From: Candidatus Bathyarchaeota archaeon
Lineage (GTDB): Archaea; Thermoproteota; Bathyarchaeia; 40CM-2-53-6
Direction: 5' to 3'
Assembly: GCA_005888735.1 (NCBI GenBank)
Contig: VBBN01000027.1
Coordinates: forward strand, 1-64,000
DNA length: 64,000 nt
The notes below the pieces were generated by a model. The model ran no database searches and was not told the DNA's origin. It saw only the letters and a program-made list of their open reading frames with translations. Made by a program: the position numbers and the translations under genes. Positions 1-7,815 of the stretch are shown piece by piece (position 1 is the first letter of the stretch; each line of letters begins with the position of its first letter).

Positions 1-263
1 GAGGAGAACACCGTCGGAAGTCGAGTTCACAACTCGCAGTTCACAAGTAAAAAAGGTCTCTGACTCCTCCAGCACGCTCACTGCTATTGAGCTGGAGCGG
101 GAAGAAGAACCTCTTTCCACTTGCTCCAGAGGAAACGGAGGGGTTTCCCAGCCCTTTCACAAGTAGTGAAGGGATTATCCGGGAGAAGGGCTGAAAACAG
201 CCCCCCCAGGTGCTTTATCGGCTCCTTTCGGAGCTAGTCTTTCACTAGTGAACGTGTCCGTTC
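1..263. ncRNA. Candidate structured RNA: chain of nested and competing hairpins
   Basis: This stretch contains no convincing gene (its last 19 bases are the end of the M20 peptidase gene) but is full of inverted repeats. GAGGAG (1-6) pairs with CTCCTC (64-69) around a perfect CGAGTT/AACTCG hairpin (22-36). CTCCAGC (67-73) can pair with GCTGGAG (91-97), or CTGGAGC (92-98) can pair with GCTCCAG (123-129); these exclude each other. Further stems are GGAAAC/GTTTCC (131-148), CAGCCCTT/AAGGGCTG (149-193), GGGCTG/CAGCCC (188-203), GCTCC/GGAGC (221-234), CTAGT/ACTAG (234-248) and GAACG/CGTTC (250-263). I do not recognise RNase P, SRP RNA or a tRNA. The strand is unknown and the element may begin outside the window. 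Confidence 0.35.
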
Positions 264-1531
264 AGGAGTTCGAGGTAGGAGTGGGCAAAAATCTTGGTCA
301 CACTTACTAGGTCGGTTATTCGTACGTGTTCGTCGACCCCGTGGATGTTGCTGTCACTCCGGCTTGCCCCTATTATTACAACTGGGATTCCGAGTGAGCT
401 GACCTGTGCAACATCGGTTGAGCCTTGGCTTCCACGGGGCGGTACATCTTGGCCCAGGACTCGCTTGGCCACTCTCCTTACGACCTTCACCAGGGGATGG
501 TTTGGAGAGGTTTTCATCGGTGTATACCCTGTCACGAGTTTCATCGACGTCTTCAATTCTGTGTCTCTCGAGAACTCCCGGACCGTCTTTACCAATTCTC
601 TTTCGACTTGCGCAGCGTTTTCTTCTGGAATGAACCGTCTATCGACAAGTATGTCGCAGCTATCAGGTATGATGTTGCCTTTGATACCGCCCTTGACCAT
701 TGTTACGTAGAGCCCTGGTCTCATCCACTTGTTTCCGAAGACTGGCTCCGCGGGAATTTTGGATCTTCTCCGGCCTACCTCGACTCCAAGCTTCTTCAGT
801 TTTTCGATAAGAGAGCTGGCGTGTTCTATCGCGTTGATCCCCGTCCATCCCCGTCCCGAGTGCGCAGACTTTCCATGGACTGTGATCAGAAACTCCGAGT
901 CTCCAAGACTCGCAACATCAATGGCTTCTATGTTCGTGTCAGGGGAAAGGCAGTAATCGATGTCCTTTGTGATAACGTGTTTGTCGATGAAATGGTTGAC
1001 GCCCGTGTATCCTCCAACTTCCTCGTCTGTTGTAAAAGTCGGAGTGATGGACCCGTTGAAGTGAACCCCGGTTTCGACCAGCGCTTTCAGAGAGTAGATT
1101 ATGGCAGCGTCAGAACCTTTCATATCCGCGGATCCGCGGCCGTAGATCTTTCCGTTCTTTGTCGTGGCTTTGAACGGGTCGCTAGACCAGCCTGTCGGCT
1201 GCGCCGGAACAACGTCCATGTGGCCGTTAAGAAGGATCTTTGGACCCTCGCCCGCACCCTTCAGGCTCGCGGTGACGTTCGGACGAGGGCCATTCAAACC
1301 AAGCTCCGGGTCAGCTTTTCGTCGTATTGTTGCCTCTGGGATGTAGCTCACAGACGGGGTGATCCCTAGAAGCTTAAGTTCTCCCACAATAAGCTGCGCA
1401 ACACGAGGATAGTTCCGTCCCGGCGGGACAGTTGTGTCAATGTTGACAAGTCTACATGTCAGGTCAACAAGGTCTTTTTGGTGAGCATCAATCCATCGAT
1501 CTACGGTTCTGATTGATGTTTGAAGGGACAA
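245..1531 (-). CDS. M20 family metallopeptidase (ArgE/DapE/CPG2-type deacylase)
   Basis: A 428-residue cytosolic zinc amidohydrolase of the M20 group, which removes acyl groups or the C-terminal residue from N-acylated amino acids or small peptides. The metal-site motifs are all visible: GHMDVVP (H104, D106), GRGSADMKG (D136), TTDEEVGG (E170, E171), the dimerisation-lid histidine in GKSAHSG (H224) and a C-terminal NIHGVDE histidine. Length fits the family. The start is TTG; a TTTAA box lies about 39 bp upstream. The gene is monocistronic and divergent from the CDF exporter. Substrate cannot be told from sequence; ArgE, DapE and carboxypeptidase G2-like roles remain possible. Confidence 0.9.
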   Translation of the reverse strand: MSLQTSIRTVDRWIDAHQKDLVDLTCRLVNIDTTVPPGRNYPRVAQLIVGELKLLGITPSVSYIPEATIRRKADPELGLNGPRPNVTASLKGAGEGPKILLNGHMDVVPAQPTGWSSDPFKATTKNGKIYGRGSADMKGSDAAIIYSLKALVETGVHFNGSITPTFTTDEEVGGYTGVNHFIDKHVITKDIDYCLSPDTNIEAIDVASLGDSEFLITVHGKSAHSGRGWTGINAIEHASSLIEKLKKLGVEVGRRRSKIPAEPVFGNKWMRPGLYVTMVKGGIKGNIIPDSCDILVDRRFIPEENAAQVERELVKTVREFSRDTELKTSMKLVTGYTPMKTSPNHPLVKVVRRVAKRVLGQDVPPRGSQGSTDVAQVSSLGIPVVIIGASRSDSNIHGVDEHVRITDLVSVTKIFAHSYLELLNGHVH

Positions 1532-1674
1532 AGGCCAAACAGTAACAATGCCTGGTCCCCGGTTCGGTTAAATGTTCTTTCAGACTCCTAGATCCGTTGG
1601 CCCATTAGGCTTAGCAACCTGTAAGAGTTAGTTTGTAACAACGTCGCGCCAGACAGGCATCCGGTTCCAAGCTC

Positions 1675-2571
1675 ATGCAGTCATATTCGTTGGCGTTTTC
1701 ACGAGACTCAGAGCATCGACTGTGGTTGACCTTCGGAATAGCCTCCGTGGTCACAGTCATAGAACTCCTCGGCGGAATATCGAGCCACAGCCTCGCGCTT
1801 CTCAGCGACTCAGGCCATGTCTTCACTGATGTCCTTACAATCGGGGTCAGCATTCTGACAATGAGACTCGCGAGGAAGCCACACTCCTCAACCAGAACCT
1901 TCGGTTATCACCGGGCCGAGATCCTTTCCGCCCTAGTCAATGGGTCGACGCTAACATTCATCGCATTTCTCATAATCTACGAAGCATATGGAAGACTCCT
2001 GCAACCGTCCCAAGTGGCAGGTTCCCTGGTCGTACTCATTGCTCTCGTAGGACTTGCAGGCAACCTCGCCGTCGCCCGCCTATTCCTCAAGAGTTGGAGA
2101 AGCTCCTTGAACGTGAAAGCGGTCTTCATTCACGCCATAGGTGACATCTTATCATCATCCGGAGTAATGATCGGCGGATTGGTCGTTACTTTCACAGGCT
2201 ACAATAGAATTGACCCAGCAATAGCCATCCTGATAGGCATTCTCATACTTCGAAACGCCTATGGCCTGGTCCGCGAGTCCACCGAGATTCTGCTAGAGTC
2301 CACCCCGAAACATCTACAGCTCGAAACCGTTGCCAAAGCTATTCTTGCCGTTGAAGGAGTCAACGGAATCCACGATCTACACGTTTGGACAATAACATCG
2401 GGTCTCTATGCTGTCAGTGGGCACATAACTGTGAAGGCTGAAACCATCGATGAGGGTTCCCGAATCATCAGCGAAGTTTCGAGCCGCTTGAAGAACAGTT
2501 TTGGAATAGACCACGTCACACTGCAACTAGAACGTCAAACCCTAGAGAAGATCCAAAGCAACGAAAATTGA
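1675..2571 (+). CDS. Cation diffusion facilitator (Zn/Co/Cd efflux), CzcD-like
   Basis: A 298-residue CDF-family proton-coupled exporter of divalent metals in the cytoplasmic membrane. Six hydrophobic segments fill residues 15-205. The metal site in TM2 is seen as LLSDSGHVFTD (D45, H48, D52) and the one in TM5 as HAIGD at about residues 153-157. The C-terminal cytoplasmic domain (about residues 205-290) holds the typical GVNGIHDLHVWT segment. The H-x3-D pattern in TM2 is that of zinc- and cadmium-type CDFs rather than iron/manganese types, but the exact metal is inference. The gene stands alone, converging on the DUF4430 gene with only 6 bp between their ends. Confidence 0.93.
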   Translation: MQSYSLAFSRDSEHRLWLTFGIASVVTVIELLGGISSHSLALLSDSGHVFTDVLTIGVSILTMRLARKPHSSTRTFGYHRAEILSALVNGSTLTFIAFLIIYEAYGRLLQPSQVAGSLVVLIALVGLAGNLAVARLFLKSWRSSLNVKAVFIHAIGDILSSSGVMIGGLVVTFTGYNRIDPAIAILIGILILRNAYGLVRESTEILLESTPKHLQLETVAKAILAVEGVNGIHDLHVWTITSGLYAVSGHITVKAETIDEGSRIISEVSSRLKNSFGIDHVTLQLERQTLEKIQSNEN

Positions 2572-2577
2572 CCTTGG

Positions 2578-3120
2578 TCACCTGGGACAAGAGGAAAGCT
2601 TCGTTGCGCTTGGGACTGGTGGCTGCCAGGTCGATGGGTCTGAGGTCGGAGGTGCTTGGAAGTACCAAGCAAGGACCATTCGGTTTTTCAACCTGATGAG
2701 GTCTGCACCGACCGGTGACGCGGCCCATCCGCGGCCCGCGTCGCAGAAGGTCCAAAGTGTCCAGTAGGACCTACCCGACCCTCTAACTCCATCTATTCCT
2801 TGGATAAAATGCTCGTTGAGCACCGAGGTGTAAGTTGCTTCCACTTTTGAAATGTTGGCGGTAAGGTCGTAGAAGTTCCAGCTCGGGGGCACGTGCGTTT
2901 TGTTTGCCCACCGACTTGTACCGTTTCCGTAGTTGATTAGTGTGTCTATTGTTAGGTAGCCTCCGTTAGAGCTTGTCCGGAAAAACCCCTCCAGTTGGAT
3001 GTATGCTCCGAGCTGTCCGGCCAGGACTAGTGCAATGACCACAATAAGGCCTATGTAGAAGAATCGGGTCCTGGCTGACGACTTGGCGCTTTTCAAGACG
3101 TAACTCCCGAAGCTAGCCAT
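2578..3120 (-). CDS. Membrane-anchored DUF4430 protein (transcobalamin beta-domain-like)
   Basis: A 180-residue protein with one N-terminal membrane helix (about residues 20-42) followed by an exported domain. Residues about 85-165 follow the DUF4430 pattern: a beta-strand leading to FIQGIDGV, a tryptophan-rich strand, then SPVGADLIRLKN and a hydrophobic closing strand. In human transcobalamin and intrinsic factor this fold is the beta domain that closes over cobalamin. The gene overlaps the end of the upstream ECF S-component gene by 8 bp, so the two are translationally coupled, and it is third in the cluster after the toroid protein. A role as the lid of a corrinoid receptor is inference; other ligands are possible. 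Confidence 0.65.
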   Translation of the reverse strand: MASFGSYVLKSAKSSARTRFFYIGLIVVIALVLAGQLGAYIQLEGFFRTSSNGGYLTIDTLINYGNGTSRWANKTHVPPSWNFYDLTANISKVEATYTSVLNEHFIQGIDGVRGSGRSYWTLWTFCDAGRGWAASPVGADLIRLKNRMVLAWYFQAPPTSDPSTWQPPVPSATKLSSCPR

Positions 3121-3802
3121 GTCCTAGCCGTCGTGACGCAATTATCGTGGCGGGAGCAATTGTTGCAAAAAAGAACAGGTTACTGACCTCATGAACAAGT
3201 GCGAAAGGTGCACCAGTGACAAGCCCGATCACCAGAGCGCTATAGAGCGAAGGTGTCTTGAATAGCCAAGAGGCAAAATTTGTCAGAACGTCATATGCAA
3301 GGGTTGACAGCAACCCTGCAGTACCGAAGAGTAGGCTGAGCCTCCCGTAGGAGATGAGTCTAGTCACGAACCCGCGGAATGATGTTAACCGTATCGCTAT
3401 TCTGGCGCGAAGCGTGCGGAGAGGTGCCGGAACCATCGCGGTTCTTGTCGGGTATTTCTTCTCAACGGGAAGCTCTCTCTCAAGAGAGGTTCGCCTCAAG
3501 GCGAATCCAGTTATTGCGTAGAAGCATTCTCCAGCCACAAGGAAGGAGAGAAGAATTAGGTCATCGGCTCCGTACGGATTGATGAAACCGTAGACTCCCC
3601 ATGAGACGACAGCAACCCCGACCCCTATCCGCAAGCCGAAGAGGAATGCGGCTAGGAATACCAGAGTATCCATCAATTTCACGTTGACAATTCCAATCAT
3701 TGCATAGTTCGAAGCTAGTGAAATTGCTGCAAATACTGCGACTAGGGCTGTCTGTGTGACTGAGCCAGAGAAGACCGGTCGATGCGCAGTCAAACGGGTC
3801 AT
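3113..3802 (-). CDS. ECF-type transporter S component (substrate-binding membrane subunit)
   Basis: A 229-residue membrane protein with about six hydrophobic helices, split by a basic cytoplasmic loop (about residues 105-150). The first half carries the S-component look: a short N-terminal helix, a KLMDTLVFLAAFLFGLR segment and an acidic NPYGADDLILL loop before the next helix. S components bind a vitamin or metal and pass it to a shared EcfA/EcfT energising module, which is not in this window. The gene starts 6 bp after the toroid gene and overlaps the DUF4430 gene, so all three are one operon. Substrate is unproven; context suggests a corrinoid. A non-ECF prenyl-type membrane protein is a less likely alternative. 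Confidence 0.7.
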   Translation of the reverse strand: MTRLTAHRPVFSGSVTQTALVAVFAAISLASNYAMIGIVNVKLMDTLVFLAAFLFGLRIGVGVAVVSWGVYGFINPYGADDLILLSFLVAGECFYAITGFALRRTSLERELPVEKKYPTRTAMVPAPLRTLRARIAIRLTSFRGFVTRLISYGRLSLLFGTAGLLSTLAYDVLTNFASWLFKTPSLYSALVIGLVTGAPFALVHEVSNLFFFATIAPATIIASRRLGHG

Positions 3803-3808
3803 CCATGA

Positions 3809-5215
3809 CTACCCTCGCGAGGCTCTTCGTCTACGCACAAGGAAGAAGGTCACGGTCAGAAGAATCAAAACGATAGCGAGCGGTACGACGGCCAAAAAAA
3901 TAGCTGAAGGAGATGGGGCCGGACTAGCTTGTAAGGGGGCCGGTTGAACATACAAGGCCTGCCAAGTGGTGTCTGACAGAGCTTGTGCAGTCCCAGTTTC
4001 TTTTGCTGTTAGAGTTATCGAGAAATTCCCGGGCCTTGTGTAGACATGGACTGGGTTTACTCCTAACGCTGAAGAACCGTCTCCGAATGTCCAAGAATAT
4101 GATAGATCGTCTCCGTCGGGATCATATGAATCACGCGCGGTGAACGAAACGCCGGTGTTTTCTACCACGCTCTGAGGGCTGAAGATGAACTTGGCAACTG
4201 GAGCGTGGTCTATCTGTTCTAGGTGAGTGCTGAGAGACCCGACTTGAAGAGCTATAGCTGCCCAGCCTGTGTCAAGCGCATTTGGCCCTGACGATCTTGA
4301 GATGTCGTTGAAACTTCCATCAGGGTTTTGCTGGGCTCGAAGACAGGCCAGTGCTCCTGAAGCGTCTTCTAGTCTGTAATATGACACAAACGCGAGTGAG
4401 GAGAGCGCGGCTGCATATGGATGGCCAGGCCCGCCGAGGTTTTCTGAAACAGCCTTACTCAAGAAGTCGAGAGCCTTCATAATCCGAGGATTGTTAATCG
4501 AGAAGGATGCGTCTCTCAGAACAAGAGTGACGAGTGCCGTAATGCTGACGCTGTCTGGTCCTAGGGAGTATATAGGGTCCGAACGCATTCGGTTTGTAAG
4601 ATTGAAACTTCCATCATTATTTTGAAGAGACAGGAGGTAGCTTATTCCCGCCGTCAGGTTTGTTGTTTGTATACCACCTGCATTGATTAATCCCCACAGG
4701 GCTTCGGCCGTATCGACCGAACTCGTGACTGTGTGCATGAGAGACGTGTCGAAGTACCCCTCGAACCCTCCAGTTGGTAATTGGAACTGGAGAAGTCTGT
4801 CATAGACGCCTGTGGAGTCGTGCAGAAGATTGAGTTGTTGGGTCGCGGCGACGGTGTAGAGAAGCACGCCTGGATAGTCTGACTCGCCATACGGAGGCCA
4901 AAACCAGCTTGACGCGCTGTCAAGCTGTCCTGTTATGTTCGTGTATGATAGTCTTGATGAAGCTGAACTTGAATTGTTCAACCAGAGCGCGTAGGCTGCG
5001 GCTGCAGTTTGTTGTTCGTGAAAGTCCCCATAGGAGCCGTCCCTGAGTTGGTGGGAAACGAGCCATTGAAGCGCGGAGGAAACCGCTGATGTTTGAACTT
5101 GACTCTGACGGGTTGGGGAAGTCTTGGGTTGAAGCTGATCAGTCGTCGTGACAAACGGGAAGATGGCTGTTAGAATTAGGAAAGTGGCGGCTAGGAGGCT
5201 GTTCGAAGCGGGCAA
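3809..5215 (-). CDS. Surface-anchored alpha/alpha-toroid (prenyltransferase/transcobalamin-like) protein with PKD domain
   Basis: A 468-residue exported protein. It has a signal peptide (residues 1-25), an alpha/alpha-toroid of repeated helix pairs (about 40-335) with the glycine-rich turns LRDGSYGDF, LPTGGFEGY, NNDGSFNLT and NPDGSFND, a PKD beta-sandwich (about 340-425, with SYSWTFGDGSS) and a C-terminal membrane helix plus RRRR tail. Squalene-cyclase-type toroids also form the alpha domain of transcobalamin and intrinsic factor. It is first in an operon with the ECF S-component and a DUF4430 protein. Start is TTG; a TTTAAG box lies in the 71-bp gap to hyuB. The cyclase DxDD motif is not seen, which argues for binding rather than catalysis. 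Confidence 0.75.
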   Translation of the reverse strand: MPASNSLLAATFLILTAIFPFVTTTDQLQPKTSPTRQSQVQTSAVSSALQWLVSHQLRDGSYGDFHEQQTAAAAYALWLNNSSSASSRLSYTNITGQLDSASSWFWPPYGESDYPGVLLYTVAATQQLNLLHDSTGVYDRLLQFQLPTGGFEGYFDTSLMHTVTSSVDTAEALWGLINAGGIQTTNLTAGISYLLSLQNNDGSFNLTNRMRSDPIYSLGPDSVSITALVTLVLRDASFSINNPRIMKALDFLSKAVSENLGGPGHPYAAALSSLAFVSYYRLEDASGALACLRAQQNPDGSFNDISRSSGPNALDTGWAAIALQVGSLSTHLEQIDHAPVAKFIFSPQSVVENTGVSFTARDSYDPDGDDLSYSWTFGDGSSALGVNPVHVYTRPGNFSITLTAKETGTAQALSDTTWQALYVQPAPLQASPAPSPSAIFLAVVPLAIVLILLTVTFFLVRRRRASRG

Positions 5216-5286
5216 AGTTACCCGCCTGTGCCCGGGTCTCGGTTGGCCATTTAAGGGTTCATTGCCTCATAATCATACGGTGTTAA

Positions 5287-6876
5287 GTGCGTCTGGCTTC
5301 CCTTGACCTAATCGTCTTCGAGATTGTCAAAAACTCGCTAATCTCCACAGCCGAGGAGATGGGCGTTGTCCTGCGACGATCGAGCTTCTCGCCCAACATC
5401 AAGGAGCGGCGAGATTTTTCCTGCGCTTTGTTCGACGGCGCCGGTAATCTTGTGGCTCAAGCAGAGCACATACCTGTTCATCTTGGAGCCATGCCCCATG
5501 CAGTTCGGACTGTTCTCTCAGAGTTCGGCGAAGATATCGCGGAAGGTGACAGCATCATCCTAAACGATCCCTTCCGGGGAGGGACGCATTTACCTGACAT
5601 TACGATTGTCTCGCCTGTATTTCAAAGCGGCAAGCTTGTCGCTTTCGCTGCGAACCGGGCTCACCACTCTGACATCGGTGGTGGGACTCCTGGTAGCATG
5701 TCACCCTTGTCGACAGACGTCTACCAGGAGGGTCTCCGAATCCCACCAGTTAAGCTGACCCAGCGAGGAAAGCTCAACAGGCCGGTTCTTCAAATGGTCC
5801 TTTCAAATGTCAGGACTCCTAAAGAAAGGCTCGGGGACATTAGGGCCCAACAAGCCGCAAACGAGTTTGGCACTAGACGGTTCACCGAGCTCGCGCGGAA
5901 ATTCGGAATCAAAAACCTCTTGTCTGGAATGCGCGATCTGCGAAACTATTCTCGACGGTTGATGTTGGCCGAACTCGCAAAGCTTCCAAAAGGGACCTCA
6001 CGTGCTGTCGACTATCTAGACGATGACGGTGTTGACGAACGACCAATTGCTCTAAGGCTCAATCTCACGATTGGTGATGGAAGTATTGAATTCGACTTTC
6101 GCGGCTCAGCCTCGCAGACGAAAGGCCCTGTCAATGCGGTCTACAGTGTCACTCTCTCCGCAGTTTACTATGTCGTTCGATGTATCACAGAGCCTAGCAT
6201 ACCTGCAAACCAGGGATGCTTCGAGCCCGTGCGGGTGATTGCGCCGGAGGGAACAGTTCTGAACGCGAGGCCCCCCGCTCCCGTGGCTGGAGGTAATGTT
6301 GAGATGTCGCAGCGTATTGTAGATGTCTCTTTGCGGGCGTTTAGCAGGGTTGTCCCGTCGCGGGTCTGCGCCGCGTGCCAGGGAACGATGAATAACATGA
6401 CCATAGGCGGGGTCGATAATCGTACCGGCCAGTACTTCACCTACTATGAGACGATAGCGGGAGGGTTTGGCGCTCGTCACGACAAGGACGGAGTCGATGG
6501 GGTTCACAGTCACATGACGAACACGTTGAACACGCCCGTGGAGGCTCTGGAGACGGCGTATCCATTGCGAGTGAGAAGGTACGAGCTTAGGCCTGGCTCA
6601 GGTGGCCGCGGAAAGTTTCGAGGAGGATTGGGAATAACGAGGGAGGTTGAGATTCTATCTGAGGAAGCGAATATCTCCATTCTCGGGGATCGGCAACGCA
6701 TAAGACCATGGGGGCTAGCGGGCGGCAGTCCTGGATCAGCAGGCGAATACTTCATTCTTCACCAGAAGGGTCGCTTCCAGAGGCTTCCGAGCAAAACCTC
6801 TTTCAAAGCTCGGACCGGCGACGTTCTGAGGGTCTCAACCCCAGGCGGTGGTGGTTTTGGCAGAGTTTCACCCTGA
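5287..6876 (+). CDS. hyuB: Hydantoinase B / oxoprolinase-type subunit
   Basis: A 529-residue HyuB-family protein, the partner of HyuA in ATP-dependent hydrolysis of hydantoins or 5-oxoproline-like rings. Family landmarks are a FEIVKNSL start, RRSSFSPNIKERRDFSCA, ILNDPFRGGTHLPDI, the metal-like AAN-RAHHSDIGG segment, NVEMSQRIVD, and the glycine-rich ends RPGSGGRGKFRGG and STPGGGGFG. Length is normal. Start is GTG. It is divergent from the toroid operon and points towards hyuA, so the two subunits are not in one transcript, which is unusual. Substrate is not predictable: acetophenone and acetone carboxylases share this fold. Confidence 0.92.
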   Translation: MRLASLDLIVFEIVKNSLISTAEEMGVVLRRSSFSPNIKERRDFSCALFDGAGNLVAQAEHIPVHLGAMPHAVRTVLSEFGEDIAEGDSIILNDPFRGGTHLPDITIVSPVFQSGKLVAFAANRAHHSDIGGGTPGSMSPLSTDVYQEGLRIPPVKLTQRGKLNRPVLQMVLSNVRTPKERLGDIRAQQAANEFGTRRFTELARKFGIKNLLSGMRDLRNYSRRLMLAELAKLPKGTSRAVDYLDDDGVDERPIALRLNLTIGDGSIEFDFRGSASQTKGPVNAVYSVTLSAVYYVVRCITEPSIPANQGCFEPVRVIAPEGTVLNARPPAPVAGGNVEMSQRIVDVSLRAFSRVVPSRVCAACQGTMNNMTIGGVDNRTGQYFTYYETIAGGFGARHDKDGVDGVHSHMTNTLNTPVEALETAYPLRVRRYELRPGSGGRGKFRGGLGITREVEILSEEANISILGDRQRIRPWGLAGGSPGSAGEYFILHQKGRFQRLPSKTSFKARTGDVLRVSTPGGGGFGRVSP

Positions 6877-6966
6877 CTTTCTCTACAGGGACCCCTGCCG
6901 ACTGTGGGACCAGAGAACCAGTTGTTTTTTGTGATGGTCCAGTGCTTCAATGAGGATTCTTCGTGT

Positions 6967-7168
6967 CATGTCTCAAATAGCCGCGTCCGTACCCGGTCGT
7001 TTTCTAAAGGCTGATTTTCTGTCTGGTGGAAAAAAATGGGCGATTTCGGGCGGATAGGGCGCAGAATGGAGCGAGTCTAGAATTTTGAGGTGATGGGCTC
7101 GCTAGTATTCTCCTTCAGGTCGTCAGGGCGATCGTTGATGGTCGCTGACAGATTGCGATTCAGGGTTG
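6967..7168. repeat. Dispersed 200-bp intergenic repeat, copy 1
   Basis: Copy 1 of an imperfect repeat whose second copy lies at 54641-54841. Conserved blocks appear in the same order: TCTCAAATAGCCGCGTCCGT followed by ACCCGGTCG, GTCTGGTGG, GGGCGATTTC, GCGAGTCTAG and TGGTCGCTGACAGATTG followed by GATTCAGGG. Between blocks the copies differ freely, with a net length difference of two bases. It sits between the convergent 3' ends of hyuB and a membrane gene and has no open frame shared by both copies. It fills most of the 336-base gap. A non-coding RNA or a non-autonomous mobile element are both possible. Confidence 0.75.
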
Positions 7169-7212
7169 ACTCTAGGGGTCTTGTTCCAGGCTGAACAGTC
7201 CGATGCTGGTTG

Positions 7213-7707
7213 TCAGTTCTGGCTTGCTTTGTGTGATTGCTGGCCTTCAAGCACGTGGACTACGTTGGTGACTACTTTCAGGGTAGGAATGAGGGCCAGG
7301 AGCAGGAAGATCAAGGGGTACGCCCACGGTGAGCTGGCGAAATAGGGGCTTGCAATACCGCTGCTGACCGAGTAGAGGATGACTATTGCCAGTATCTGGA
7401 AGAAGTAGGCTAGCACAGGGGTCCATGCTCGGTAGGCCTTGAAGTTGTCATGGACCGTCATCGAAATCTGAGTCCCGAACTTGAGAACGATGAAAGTAAC
7501 GACCAACCCAATTATGAACACGGCTAGAGTTGCGATCGAGAATTGAGTTCCTGAAATGCTCTGACCTATGCCAGGGAAACCAAGGACTACGGCTTCGAGG
7601 ACAACTAACACGATTACTCCCGCGAGTAGACGTATGAATGCCGGCATTACAGGGCTGAAGGAACCCCACGGGTTGTCGCGGGACGAGCTGGAAGTGGAAT
7701 CTGTCAT
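7213..7707 (-). CDS. Hypothetical four-helix membrane protein
   Basis: A membrane protein of about 164 residues with a serine-rich N-terminus and four hydrophobic helices, followed by a polar tail ending in SHKASQN. I recognise no family. I start it at the ATG encoding MTDSTSS, because a GAATATC box lies about 43 bp upstream; a GTG start at 7758 would add 17 residues. It follows hyuA by about 58-108 bp on the same strand and may share its transcript, so a role in substrate entry for the hydantoinase is conceivable but unsupported. The downstream gap holds the dispersed repeat. Confidence 0.7.
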   Translation of the reverse strand: MTDSTSSSSRDNPWGSFSPVMPAFIRLLAGVIVLVVLEAVVLGFPGIGQSISGTQFSIATLAVFIIGLVVTFIVLKFGTQISMTVHDNFKAYRAWTPVLAYFFQILAIVILYSVSSGIASPYFASSPWAYPLIFLLLALIPTLKVVTNVVHVLEGQQSHKASQN

Positions 7708-7815
7708 TACATTCAACCTTTCGGTAGCTCCTAGTCCGTGAGGAGACGAGATATTCACCTAGCGAAACCGACGCGAACAAGCAACAGTTACAGTTCGGAA
7801 CGGTCGACAACGCTA

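Noticed and set aside
425-1369. Long plus-strand frame of 314 codons
   Set aside because: It lies opposite the M20 peptidase gene, which has all catalytic motifs; the plus-strand product is arginine/serine-rich and has no fold-like pattern.
5216-5286. Cobalamin riboswitch before the toroid/ECF operon
   Set aside because: The gap to the divergent hyuB gene is only 71 bp, too short for a B12 riboswitch, and no B12-box sequence is visible.
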